Notes under the pieces: generated by a model
Database searches by the model: none
Told to the model about the DNA's origin: nothing
The model's input: only the letters and a program-made list of their open reading frames with translations
Made by a program: the position numbers and the translations under genes
Shown: piece by piece, positions 8,496 to 15,716 of the stretch
Position numbering within the stretch: the first letter of the stretch is position 1
Layout: every line of letters starts with the position of its first letter
NCBI GenBank assembly: GCA_030654835.1
Contig: JAURWS010000011.1
Location: forward strand, 1 to 41,220
Direction: 5' to 3'
Source: Gammaproteobacteria bacterium
Lineage (GTDB): Bacteria > Pseudomonadota > Gammaproteobacteria > Pseudomonadales > Pseudohongiellaceae
DNA: 41,220 nucleotides

Positions 8496-9932
8496 CTAAT
8501 CAAAGATGCCGTGCAGGAACCAGTTCCGCTCGCGGCCATGCTCTTCACAACGTTCGTGGAATATCCACAGCTGCATGCCCTGCCGGTTGCCTGCCACGTA
8601 GTAGTCGCGCCGGATCTCCTGGCCGCTCCACCAGCCTGTCTCGATACGCTCCGGGCCGCTCAACAGACGCAGGCTGCTGCGGTAATACAAGCGGCCCTGC
8701 TCCTGTCGCAAGGCGAGAGGTTCTGGCAGTAACCAGCAGGGCCGCCGATTGGTTGTGGCAGCTGCCGTGATGGAGCTGGCCGCGCCGACTGTTGAGCCGT
8801 ACACCAACCCCTGCCCCGCCTGCTCCGGGCGATGTTCGTTCCTGCAGAGAAGACTGCACACGGCGGCGTTGCCCAGGCGAGCCTGGAGCCGTTCCAGCAG
8901 CGGGGTGATGAGGTGGCGTGAGGGGAGGTGCGCCTGGTCTATTCCTGAAAGTGAATGAACACTGGCTTGAAAAGGCTCGAAATGCCTGACTTCAATCTGG
9001 ATGCCGAGGACCGGCGCGGGCAGCACCAAGGTGTCGAGGTGGGTCTGTACGAGCAACCGCAGATGTTCCTCTGCACGGGTGGGTTGACGCAGTTCAATAT
9101 CCAGCGCTGTGCCCTGCCGGTGTTCATGCTCCAAGGTCAAGCTCACATAGGTAGCGGCCAGTTCGCGTCGGCGCAGAAAGCCACAGAGCCGGGCCAGCAA
9201 TTCTTCGGCGCCATGCAGCAGGAGTTGGGTGTTCTCCACAGCGTACTCAAACTCCAGGCTGGAGCGGAAGAGGGGCGGACTCTGGTAGGGTTTGATCGGG
9301 CTGGCAACCTTGCCGAGACAGCGGTCGAGCTGACCAACGAAGTCCGCGCCGAAGCGTTGTCGGAGTCCGTGCTGAGGCAGACGCCAGAGATCGCGCAACC
9401 GCCGCAGGCCGCTGTTGTGCAATTGCCTGCTTTTGCGTGCGGGCTGAGGCAGCAGCTGCACGGGCAACCTGCCCAGTGCCGAGCGCAAATTTTCCGGGCG
9501 ATGTATCAGCACGTTGCAGCCTGCCTGCGCCAGCAGCAAGCTGGCAGCGGGAGTGGGGCTGGCGGCCTGCTGAATGTCGCCGGGCAGCCCCCAGGACTGC
9601 AGCAGCGGCAGCAACTGTTCCTGCAGACGGTTGCGGATGCGCTGGATACCCCCGAAATAATTGAGTGTGCTGCGCACCTCGAAGACGAAGCTGTCGGGGG
9701 GCTCTATGCTGACGTTCGCGCTGAGGCTGCCGAGCAGTTCCGCGATCGCAGCTTGTCGCGCGGTGCACGCCAGTGCGTCGGTTGTCATCAGTTGCGGCAG
9801 GCAGACGGCGTACCACAGTGGCGTGCGCCGTCCATCTGTCTGCCGTTTCCCGGTAGGCGACTTGGGCACGACCGGGCGCACGACATGGAGTGTCCGGGGC
9901 AGCAGCGGCAACTGGTAGAGTCTTCCGCTCAT
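8496..9932 (-). CDS. imuB: ImuB, inactive Y-family polymerase of the mutasome
   Basis: A 478-residue ImuB. Recognisable blocks are ANVSIEPPDSFVFEV, STLNYFGG, ASPTPAASLLLAQAG, the helix-hairpin-helix area (RRLRDLWRLPQHGLRQRFG), the little finger, and the C-terminal RPCWLLPEPLALR and RRDYYVAG blocks. Polymerase carboxylates are absent, as in known ImuBs, so it acts as a scaffold for DnaE2. The start at 9932 overlaps the imuA stop as ATGA, which supports translational coupling and makes the unusual N-terminus real. That N-terminus (about residues 1-38) carries QLPLL at 7-11, a beta-clamp-binding type motif. The usual QLxLF before LLERLQARLG is missing. The stretch between LPQL (45-48) and the EPPD block is about 50 residues shorter than I expect for the family. 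Confidence 0.9.
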   Translation of the reverse strand: MSGRLYQLPLLPRTLHVVRPVVPKSPTGKRQTDGRRTPLWYAVCLPQLMTTDALACTARQAAIAELLGSLSANVSIEPPDSFVFEVRSTLNYFGGIQRIRNRLQEQLLPLLQSWGLPGDIQQAASPTPAASLLLAQAGCNVLIHRPENLRSALGRLPVQLLPQPARKSRQLHNSGLRRLRDLWRLPQHGLRQRFGADFVGQLDRCLGKVASPIKPYQSPPLFRSSLEFEYAVENTQLLLHGAEELLARLCGFLRRRELAATYVSLTLEHEHRQGTALDIELRQPTRAEEHLRLLVQTHLDTLVLPAPVLGIQIEVRHFEPFQASVHSLSGIDQAHLPSRHLITPLLERLQARLGNAAVCSLLCRNEHRPEQAGQGLVYGSTVGAASSITAAATTNRRPCWLLPEPLALRQEQGRLYYRSSLRLLSGPERIETGWWSGQEIRRDYYVAGNRQGMQLWIFHERCEEHGRERNWFLHGIFD

Positions 9933-10588
9933 GGCGTGCTCCTCGCCAGCCTGATCGAGTCGCGACGATAACTACCACGCGCCTTCAGCACCGTCACCTG
10001 CAGCCCCTCTTCATCACTGTCCACCCGCAGCTGCAACACCGCGCTGGAATGGCGAACATGGTGATGATGGAAGAGGATGCCCAGCGTCCTCCCCGTGCTG
10101 GCGGCCAGTTGCAGGCGGCGGATGTGCTTGCCGGAGAGTTTGTCCGGCCAGGCTAGCACCAGCGCACAGGCCTCATTCTGCAGAGCCTTCTCCATGCTCC
10201 ACAGCGCCTGCACAGGTGTCGCACGATTCGGACTGACGACGATGATCTGCCCGGCGGCAATGCCAGCCTGAGTGAGTGCTGGCGCATAAGGCAGGCAGGG
10301 CGGGGAAATCCACAGTATCCACTTCCCTTGCTGGCTCAAGTTGCGCAGCAGTGGCAACACCAGTTGCAGCTCGCCAGCGCCCCAGAGCGGGGTGATGATT
10401 TCGACCAGTGCGCTGGCTGGCCAACCTCCCCAGGGCAGGCAGGCATCCAGTGCCGGGTAGCCACTGCAAAGCCCCGGCAGATGGCTGTTCTGTGTGGAGC
10501 TGGCAGCGAGCTGATGCTCTCCTCCGCGCCACAGAAGAGAACTGTTCAGCAGAGATTCGAGGGATTTTGGAATGTCGGGATTTGGCAT
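9929..10588 (-). CDS. imuA: ImuA, RecA/SulA-like mutasome component
   Basis: About 219 residues, with the ImuA layout: SLLWRGGEH near the N-terminus, LDACLPWGGWP, then ELQLVLPLLRNL in the place of a nucleotide-binding motif, ILWISPPCLPYAPAL, and the C-terminal LFHHHHVRHSSAVLQLRV block. The frame opens at an ATG at 10600, but that codon lies inside the LexA box. The next in-frame ATG, 10588, immediately follows the operator and is preferred. ImuA is needed for DnaE2-dependent mutagenesis and contacts ImuB and RecA in studied systems. Its stop codon overlaps the imuB start (ATGA). Confidence 0.88.
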   Translation of the reverse strand: MPNPDIPKSLESLLNSSLLWRGGEHQLAASSTQNSHLPGLCSGYPALDACLPWGGWPASALVEIITPLWGAGELQLVLPLLRNLSQQGKWILWISPPCLPYAPALTQAGIAAGQIIVVSPNRATPVQALWSMEKALQNEACALVLAWPDKLSGKHIRRLQLAASTGRTLGILFHHHHVRHSSAVLQLRVDSDEEGLQVTVLKARGSYRRDSIRLARSTP

Positions 10589-10590
10589 AA

Positions 10591-10610
10591 TACTGTACAT
10601 ATTAACAGTA
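10591..10610 (-). promoter_or_regulatory. LexA box of imuA-imuB
   Basis: The plus strand reads TACTGTACATATTAACAGTA, CTGT-N8-ACAG with the same extended arms as the dnaE2 box. The 29-base stretches 10585-10613 and 5248-5276 match at 27 positions in the same plus-strand orientation, although the genes they control point toward each other. The operator directly abuts the probable imuA start codon. Confidence 0.9.
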
Positions 10611-10684
10611 TTAAAGCCTTCGGCAAGACAGAGATAAGAGGTGTTCCGAACAGATATCTTGACTTAGTTCACAATCAACCATTT

Positions 10685-10719
10685 TTGTGATTGTCAAATA
10701 GAGATTATTGTAATAATCT
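10685..10719 (+). promoter_or_regulatory. Candidate promoter with palindromic operator over the -10
   Basis: TTGTGA (10685-10690) and TGTAAT (10709-10714) are separated by 18 bases and form a plausible sigma-70 promoter pointing at the small ORF at 10794. An 18-base perfect palindrome, AGATTATT-GT-AATAATCT (10702-10719), covers the -10, a typical place for a repressor. A second hairpin, GCCTAT-CTTA-ATAGGC (10735-10750), follows in the putative leader. The regulator is unknown. Confidence 0.4.
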
Positions 10720-10793
10720 TCAACCACTTAGCCTGCCTATCTTAATAGGCTTCTCAGATTACAATTTTAATAGACTGGAAAGCCGGGTAATTA

Positions 10794-10886
10794 ATGAAGA
10801 AAAAACCAGACATGCTCATGGTGGTGGTGGTCCTGTTTGCCTTGGGAGTTCTTGCAAGCGGGGTTGTACAGAGCGGTCTGCTCTAA
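10794..10886 (+). CDS. Small single-pass membrane peptide (30 residues)
   Basis: ATG at 10794 encodes MKKKPDMLMVVVVLFALG and a further twelve residues ending QSGLL, then TAA at 10884. The layout is a Lys-rich N-terminus, Pro-Asp, and one hydrophobic helix (about residues 7-25), typical of genuine bacterial small membrane proteins. GGAAAG at 10777-10782 is an acceptable if distant ribosome binding site. It lies in an otherwise gene-free AT-rich stretch between imuA and the cyclo-ligase gene, behind a candidate promoter. I do not recognise a named family, and function is unknown. After its stop, 10887-10930 holds only an 11-bp direct repeat (AGTGCAACATC twice, 10900-10921). Confidence 0.55.
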   Translation: MKKKPDMLMVVVVLFALGVLASGVVQSGLL

Positions 10887-10930
10887 GGGCCTGCTCTCTA
10901 GTGCAACATCAGTGCAACATCAGTGCGACT

Positions 10931-11533
10931 TCATTGCGGCTGGTAGGTCTGCCAGTCGCTCACGATTCTATCCATCCTGATATCCCAATCCTGTGCCTTC
11001 AGCGCAGATACCCTCTGACACTCGTGTGCCACGCCAATCAGTCTGGGGCTGCGCCTTCTGCTTCTGACACCGGAAGCTCTGAATCCAAACGTGCGGTCGT
11101 AGAAACCCTTGCCCATCCCCAGCCGGTTGCACGCCGCATCGAAACCCACTAGTGGCACAAGCACCAGATCGAGTGCGCGGGCCGGAATGAGCGCCGCACT
11201 GCGCAAGCGTGGCTCATAGATTCCCCAGCGATTCGTTTGCAGCACATCGCCGCTGCGAAAGCGCACAAACACGAGGGCATTTTTCTTGTGTGGGTGTATC
11301 ACGGGAAGATAGCAGTGCTGTCCACGTTCCAGCGCCGCAGCCATCAGCAGACCGGGGTCGATCTCGCCGTCGCCAGGAAGGTAGAAGGCGATGCGTCTGG
11401 CGCAGTGGAAGAAGCGTTTCCCGGCGACCTGATCGTACAAGCGTGAGGCGGCGGCGTCCTGCTCTCTGGGAGTCAGTTGACGTCGGCAGTGCCTGAGGGA
11501 TTTGCGTAACGAGGCGCGTTCGGATGGGGTCAT
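10931..11533 (-). CDS. ygfA: 5-formyltetrahydrofolate cyclo-ligase (5,10-methenyl-THF synthetase)
   Basis: A 200-residue protein starting SERASLRKSLRHCRRQLTPREQ. It has the family blocks FYLPGDGEIDPGLLMAAALERG, CYLPVI, WGIYEP, and LVLVPLVGFDAACNRLGMGKGFYDR, whose glycine-rich motif binds ATP. It converts 5-formyl-THF and ATP to 5,10-methenyl-THF in the cytoplasm, returning a storage folate to one-carbon metabolism. It lies downstream of 6S RNA and zapA on the same strand, the conserved gammaproteobacterial order, in which the enzyme is often co-transcribed with 6S RNA precursor. Confidence 0.93.
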   Translation of the reverse strand: MTPSERASLRKSLRHCRRQLTPREQDAAASRLYDQVAGKRFFHCARRIAFYLPGDGEIDPGLLMAAALERGQHCYLPVIHPHKKNALVFVRFRSGDVLQTNRWGIYEPRLRSAALIPARALDLVLVPLVGFDAACNRLGMGKGFYDRTFGFRASGVRSRRRSPRLIGVAHECQRVSALKAQDWDIRMDRIVSDWQTYQPQ

Positions 11534-11556
11534 GGCATACAGGCAGAAGAGAAAAT

Positions 11557-11736
11557 GAAGCTACCCGGAGCACCGCTACCAGAATAGTCCTGAACCCAAG
11601 GGTTCAGGTGGTGACTCCAGCGGTACATAAGGCTTTCCGTCGAGCGGACATGCACAACAGCACCTTGCAAAGAGCCTCCGGTTTAACGATATCGGCTCAA
11701 GAACATTTCTGATTGGCTAATGCTCTAGGTAACTCT
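11557..11736 (-). ncRNA. ssrS: 6S RNA
   Basis: Between zapA and the cyclo-ligase, on the minus strand, the sequence matches E. coli 6S RNA signatures: TGAGCCGATAT near the 5' third, a GCATGTCCG...CGGAAAGCCTTA block, and the near-palindrome CTGAACCCTTGGGTTCAG. The 5' side (from about 11735) and 3' side (to about 11558) pair as a long closing stem through ACC, GAGCA and CAG blocks. A -10 element TATACT lies at 11748-11743. Ends are estimated from the closing stem. 6S RNA binds sigma-70 RNA polymerase and mimics an open promoter in stationary phase. Confidence 0.88.
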
Positions 11737-11824
11737 GGATCGAGTATATACAACTTGATTGGGGCTATCGATAGCCGAATGGAACTTTTTTGCGGGCTTG
11801 TGCAGGGCTTGTGAAAAGGGGATT

Positions 11825-12151
11825 TCAGGTGATCTCAATCTGACGATTGATCTGCAGGCTGCGGTCGATCTTGTCCTCCAGCGCCTTGACCTGTTGCACC
11901 GTGATGTGACGGCTTTCGTTGAGTTGCTGGCTCTTGCCGAGCATCTCGTGGGTGATGTTCAGGGCAGCCATCACGGCGATTTTCTCAAGACCGTGGATGT
12001 TGCCTCGGGACTTGATTTTGCGCATGTTCTCGTCGAGATAGCGGGCAGACTTCAGCAGAGCATCCTGTTCCGAAGGAGGGCAGCTGACCTGATATTCCTT
12101 GTCGAGGATCTTGACCATTACTGCACCGGGGGCATTTTCTTCAGGGCTCAT
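11825..12151 (-). CDS. zapA: Cell division protein ZapA
   Basis: A 108-residue ZapA with the family opening VMVKILDKEYQVSCPPSEQDALLKSARYL, the central block LEKIAVMAALNITHEML and a C-terminal coiled coil (about 75-105). ZapA cross-links FtsZ protofilaments at midcell. The gene precedes 6S RNA on the same strand, as in most gammaproteobacteria, and lies 54 bases after the TIGR02449 gene, so the two are probably co-transcribed. Confidence 0.92.
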   Translation of the reverse strand: MSPEENAPGAVMVKILDKEYQVSCPPSEQDALLKSARYLDENMRKIKSRGNIHGLEKIAVMAALNITHEMLGKSQQLNESRHITVQQVKALEDKIDRSLQINRQIEIT

Positions 12152-12205
12152 GCGTTTTCTCTTGTTCTGCAGGAAGGGCGATTGCCAGGGCTGTTACCAA
12201 GGCGA

Positions 12206-12421
12206 TTACACGGACTGTGTCTGTTCCATGGACTTCAGTCTGTTGAGCACAGATTCGAGGCGGGTCTTGGCCAGTTTGTTGTTTTCAAGCAGTTGCTGGC
12301 GTTCAGATTGCCAGTTATGCTCCTTCGCCCTTAACTGCTGATTCTCTCTCTTCATTGTTGCGCAAAGTTCAATGAGAGCATCGATCTTTTGATCCAGCGT
12401 GTTAAATCTTTCGTCATTCAT
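12206..12421 (-). CDS. TIGR02449 family coiled-coil protein (ZapB-like in form)
   Basis: The start is placed at the ATG at 12421 (MNDERFNTLDQKIDALIEL), giving 71 residues. The frame extends upstream to 12508, but that extension does not look family-like. The product is almost entirely heptad-repeat coiled coil (LDQKIDALIELCATMKREN, then QLLENNKLAKTRLESVLNRL). Proteins of this family sit next to zapA in many gammaproteobacteria, and a role in division is guessed from size, fold and context. It is divergent from pepP. No UPF0149/YgfB gene, common at this position elsewhere, is present. Confidence 0.8.
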   Translation of the reverse strand: MNDERFNTLDQKIDALIELCATMKRENQQLRAKEHNWQSERQQLLENNKLAKTRLESVLNRLKSMEQTQSV

Positions 12422-12561
12422 TATGATGTTCGCTATGCACAAACCCACTGGGATAATGGCCGTTACTATAGAGCTGAGACCCTGGCCGGTCAATCGCGGT
12501 ATATGCAATACAGCTCAGGAATCGCGGCGAAAAACCAACGCAGACCGAATCAAGGCAGACC

Positions 12562-13890
12562 ATGACCAGCATTTATGAAGAAGTCGCCAGACGGCGCAAA
12601 GAATTGATGCAGCAGATGGAGCCCAACAGCATTGCCCTGCTGTGTGCGGCGCCTCAGAGCACGCGCAGTAACGACACCGAATACCTCTACCGCCAGAACA
12701 GTGACTTCTACTATCTCACCGGATTCACAGAGCACGACGCGCTGCTCGCGCTGATTCCCGGCCGTGAACAGGGAGAGGTGGTGCTGTTCTGTCAGGAGAA
12801 AGACAAGACCCGCGAATTGTGGACGGGCATCCTGATGGGCCCGGAGCAGGCCATCAAACAACTGCAGATTGATGATGCGTTTCCGATTGGCGACATCGAC
12901 GACATCCTGCCCGGCCTCATCGAAGGTCGTGACCGCGTGTACTACTCCATGGGCAAGGATCAACGCTTCGATCAGCGCGTGATGGACTGGGTGAAAGTCA
13001 TTCGTGGCAAAGTGCGTCAGGGTGCGCATCCCCCCGGTGAGTTTCTGGTGCTGGATCATCTGCTCAATGAGATGCGGCTGATCAAGAGTCCACTGGAAAT
13101 CAAGCTGATGGAGAAAGCCGGTGCCATCTCGGCGCAGGCTCACAAGCGTGCCATGGCCGTCTGCCGTCCGGGGCTGCACGAATATCATCTGGAGGCAGAG
13201 TTGCTGCACGAGTTCGTGCGCTCCGGCAGCCGTGCCCCGGCCTACAACAACATCGTTGCCGGTGGCAAGAATGCCTGCATCCTCCACTATATCGAGAACA
13301 ATGCATTGCTGAAGGATGGCGACCTGGTGCTGATCGATGCGGGCTGCGAGTATGGATACTACGCCGCAGACATTACGCGCACCTTTCCGGTGAACGGACG
13401 TTTCAGTACAGAGCAACGCGCACTTTACGAGATCGTGCTCAAGGCGCAACTCGACGCCATCAAAGTCATTAAACCTGGCGCCCCTTGGGATGAGCCGCAC
13501 AATGTCACCGTGCGTGTAATCACGCAGGGGCTGGTCGATCTTGGTCTGCTCAAGGGCGACGTGCAGGAGCTGATCAAGAGCGAAGCGTACAGAGCATTCT
13601 ATATGCACCGCGCAGGGCACTGGCTGGGCATTGATGTACACGATGTCGGTGATTACAAAATAGACGACAAGTGGCGCCTGCTGGAGCCCGGCATGGTCAC
13701 TACTATCGAGCCCGGTATCTATGTCGCCCCGGACAATATGGACGTGGCCAGAAAGTGGCGTGGCATCGGCATCCGCATCGAGGACGATGTGCTAGTGACA
13801 CGCACCGGACATCGCGTGCTGAGTCATGGCGCGCCCAAGACAGTGGAAGAGATCGAGAGTTTCATGGCGCAGGCGCAAGCCGCCGCTTAA
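12562..13890 (+). CDS. pepP: Xaa-Pro aminopeptidase P
   Basis: A 442-residue M24B peptidase. The N-terminal creatinase-like domain includes SNDTEYLYRQNSDFYYLTGF. The C-terminal pita-bread domain carries the five dinuclear metal ligands D259 and D270 (LIDAGCEYGYYAADITRTF), H353 (GHWLGIDVHD), E383 (TTIEPGIYV) and E407 (GIRIEDDVLVT), almost the same positions as in E. coli PepP. It removes N-terminal residues that precede proline, in the cytoplasm. AAGGCAG upstream of ATG 12562 may serve as ribosome binding site. It is followed after 54 bases by ubiH, as in the conserved pepP-ubiH-ubiI order. Confidence 0.95.
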   Translation: MTSIYEEVARRRKELMQQMEPNSIALLCAAPQSTRSNDTEYLYRQNSDFYYLTGFTEHDALLALIPGREQGEVVLFCQEKDKTRELWTGILMGPEQAIKQLQIDDAFPIGDIDDILPGLIEGRDRVYYSMGKDQRFDQRVMDWVKVIRGKVRQGAHPPGEFLVLDHLLNEMRLIKSPLEIKLMEKAGAISAQAHKRAMAVCRPGLHEYHLEAELLHEFVRSGSRAPAYNNIVAGGKNACILHYIENNALLKDGDLVLIDAGCEYGYYAADITRTFPVNGRFSTEQRALYEIVLKAQLDAIKVIKPGAPWDEPHNVTVRVITQGLVDLGLLKGDVQELIKSEAYRAFYMHRAGHWLGIDVHDVGDYKIDDKWRLLEPGMVTTIEPGIYVAPDNMDVARKWRGIGIRIEDDVLVTRTGHRVLSHGAPKTVEEIESFMAQAQAAA

Positions 13891-13944
13891 AGATTTTCGT
13901 GTAAGTGCATTTTTTGAAAGAACTGAAAGGAAGAGTGGTGAGCG

Positions 13945-15201
13945 GTGCGAGTATCTTCTCTGCGTGAACATTATGATGTGGTGGTCGTCGGCGGCGGTCT
14001 TGTCGGTGCCAGCTTCGCTTGTGCCTTGGGCGCAAAAGCGGGCGCCAATCCACTCCGCATCCTGGTAACCGAACCGGTAGCGGCATTGCAGGCCTCGACG
14101 AGTTTTGACGCCAGGTCCACAGCCTTGTCCTATGGCAGCCGCCGTATCTATGAACGCCTCGGCCTGTGGCAGGAACTCAGCCCGTTGGCCACGCCCATCA
14201 AGAATATTCACGTCTCTGATCGCGGGCACTTTGGTGCAGTGCGCATCGACCACGCCAATATGGGCGTCGAGGCGCTGGGCTATGTGGCAGAGAATCAGCA
14301 TCTGGGTGTGGTGCTGACTGCCGCGCTGGATCGGGCGCCCAATATCGATTTCCTGTGCCCCGCCGTGATCGATGAGCTGCAGCCACGCCCCGACGGCATG
14401 AGTGTACGAATTCAGCATGGGGAGGGCCTCCCCGAGGGCATCACCACAGAGATCACTGCAGGTCTGGTGGTGCTGGCGGACGGTGGCAAGTCCATTCTCA
14501 GCGAACGGCTGGGCATATCCGGCAGCGTGACTCACTACGGGCAGAAGGCCATCATTGCCAACATCGCCTTCGAAAAATCCCATGACAATGTTGCCTTCGA
14601 GCGCTTCACCGACGGCGGACCGCTGGCGGTGTTGCCTCTGGCGACTCAGCAGGGCGACCATCGCGGCGCCCTGATCTGGACGGTGGAAGAGCACGAGGCA
14701 GATGAGATTCTGGCGCTGCCGGAACCGTTGTTCCTGCAGCAATTGCAGGAGCGCTTCGGGTACCGCCTCGGGCATATTGAGAAGGTCGGTGCGCGAGTCG
14801 CCTATCCGTTGAGTCTGGCGGTCGCGCGCGAGCAGATCAGGCCGGGACTGGTGTTGCTCGGCAATGTCGCACACACACTGCACCCCGTGGCCGGGCAGGG
14901 GCTGAACCTCGCGCTTCGCGATTCGGAGGTGCTGGCCGAACTCCTGGCGGCAGCGCATGACGAAGGCCTCTCGCCAGGTGCGATGACAGTGTTGCAGCGC
15001 TACGTCGATGCTCAGCGTCACGATCAGGATGCCACCATCGACTTCAGCCACTACATGATGCGGCTGTTCTCCAGCGGCAATCCGGCGCTGATCTGGGCGC
15101 GCAAGTTCGGCTTGTTCTCCATCGATCTGATCCCGGTGATGAAGAAGACCTTTGCCAGACAGGCCATGGGGCTGGCCGAGCGGCGTACTCGCCGGGCTTG
15201 A
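13945..15201 (+). CDS. ubiH: 2-octaprenyl-6-methoxyphenol hydroxylase UbiH
   Basis: A 418-residue FAD monooxygenase. The ADP-binding motif is DVVVVGGGLVGASFACALG. The DARSTALSYGSRRIYERLG block and the second FAD motif LLGNVAHTLHPVAGQGLNL follow. Asn in GNVAHTLHP (where UbiI and UbiF have Asp) and position directly after pepP point to UbiH, which hydroxylates C4 of the ubiquinone ring. The start is GTG at 13945, with GAAAGGAAGAG about ten bases upstream. A REP palindrome follows the stop codon. Confidence 0.88.
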   Translation: MRVSSLREHYDVVVVGGGLVGASFACALGAKAGANPLRILVTEPVAALQASTSFDARSTALSYGSRRIYERLGLWQELSPLATPIKNIHVSDRGHFGAVRIDHANMGVEALGYVAENQHLGVVLTAALDRAPNIDFLCPAVIDELQPRPDGMSVRIQHGEGLPEGITTEITAGLVVLADGGKSILSERLGISGSVTHYGQKAIIANIAFEKSHDNVAFERFTDGGPLAVLPLATQQGDHRGALIWTVEEHEADEILALPEPLFLQQLQERFGYRLGHIEKVGARVAYPLSLAVAREQIRPGLVLLGNVAHTLHPVAGQGLNLALRDSEVLAELLAAAHDEGLSPGAMTVLQRYVDAQRHDQDATIDFSHYMMRLFSSGNPALIWARKFGLFSIDLIPVMKKTFARQAMGLAERRTRRA

Positions 15202-15210
15202 TTAGCGCTA

Positions 15211-15235
15211 TCGCGGGCGAGGCCCGCTCCCACAG
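15211..15235 (-). repeat. REP element (Pseudomonas-like)
   Basis: The minus strand reads CTGTGGGAGCGGGC followed by CTCGCCCGCGA, an imperfect palindrome of the Pseudomonas REP type. The copy at 41035-41059 differs by one inserted base. It lies between the convergent ends of ubiH and the DUF1499 gene, where it may also stop transcription. Confidence 0.75.
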
Positions 15236-15269
15236 GTCACGTTCGCATCTGGCTACGCAAAGATCTGCG

Positions 15270-15716
15270 CTAGCGAGTCCGCTGTTCCAGCACGGCCAAT
15301 CTGATCGCCTCAATGCGTTTACGGTTCACCCCCAGATCGCTCTTGCCCAGACGCGATGCGGAGCGCACCTGCACAAGCCCGGTGGCAGGATCGGCCAGAA
15401 ACTCCACGTCATCCACAAAACCCATCAACCGCGTGGTGAACTCCGCATACAGATAATTGTCCTGTTCGTTGATGATCTGCGCTCCGGCCATGGCAGCGAC
15501 GGCCTGCTTGACCTCGGGCAGTGTGGCGTTCAACGGCTCTATGCGGTGGCTCTCGCGGCTCTCGGCGCTGGAGACGCAGTTCGGAGAATCCGGACACAGG
15601 CCGAGCCCGCCGTTGCTCGCTCCCAGAGTGGTCGGCCGTTCGCCCGCGCAGCCCAGCAGTGTCAGAAGGGGGATCATGATCAGGAGGCTCCGTGTGTGCG
15701 TGGCTGATGGTTTCAT
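15270..15716 (-). CDS. DUF1499 family lipoprotein
   Basis: The start is taken as ATG 15716, which overlaps the stop of the MaoC gene as ATGA; eight further in-frame residues upstream look non-native. The 148-residue product has a lipoprotein signal (LLIMIPLLTLLGC, lipobox Cys 23, Ala at +2, so probably outer membrane). The DUF1499 core follows: GLCPDSPNCVSS, then YLYAEFTTRLMGFVDDVEFL, and VQVRSASRLGKSDLGVNRKRIEAI. The family's biochemical role is unknown. Translational coupling to the MaoC gene suggests the two are made together, but no shared pathway is evident. Confidence 0.88.
   Translation of the reverse strand: MKPSATHTRSLLIMIPLLTLLGCAGERPTTLGASNGGLGLCPDSPNCVSSAESRESHRIEPLNATLPEVKQAVAAMAGAQIINEQDNYLYAEFTTRLMGFVDDVEFLADPATGLVQVRSASRLGKSDLGVNRKRIEAIRLAVLEQRTR

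Noticed and set aside
9247-9978. Long Arg/Ala-rich minus-strand frame over imuB
   Set aside because: It is a shadow of the imuB reading frame in GC-rich DNA; composition is repetitive and no motif is present.
12550-13641. 363-codon minus-strand frame opposite pepP
   Set aside because: Antisense shadow; pepP has all five metal ligands at the expected residues.
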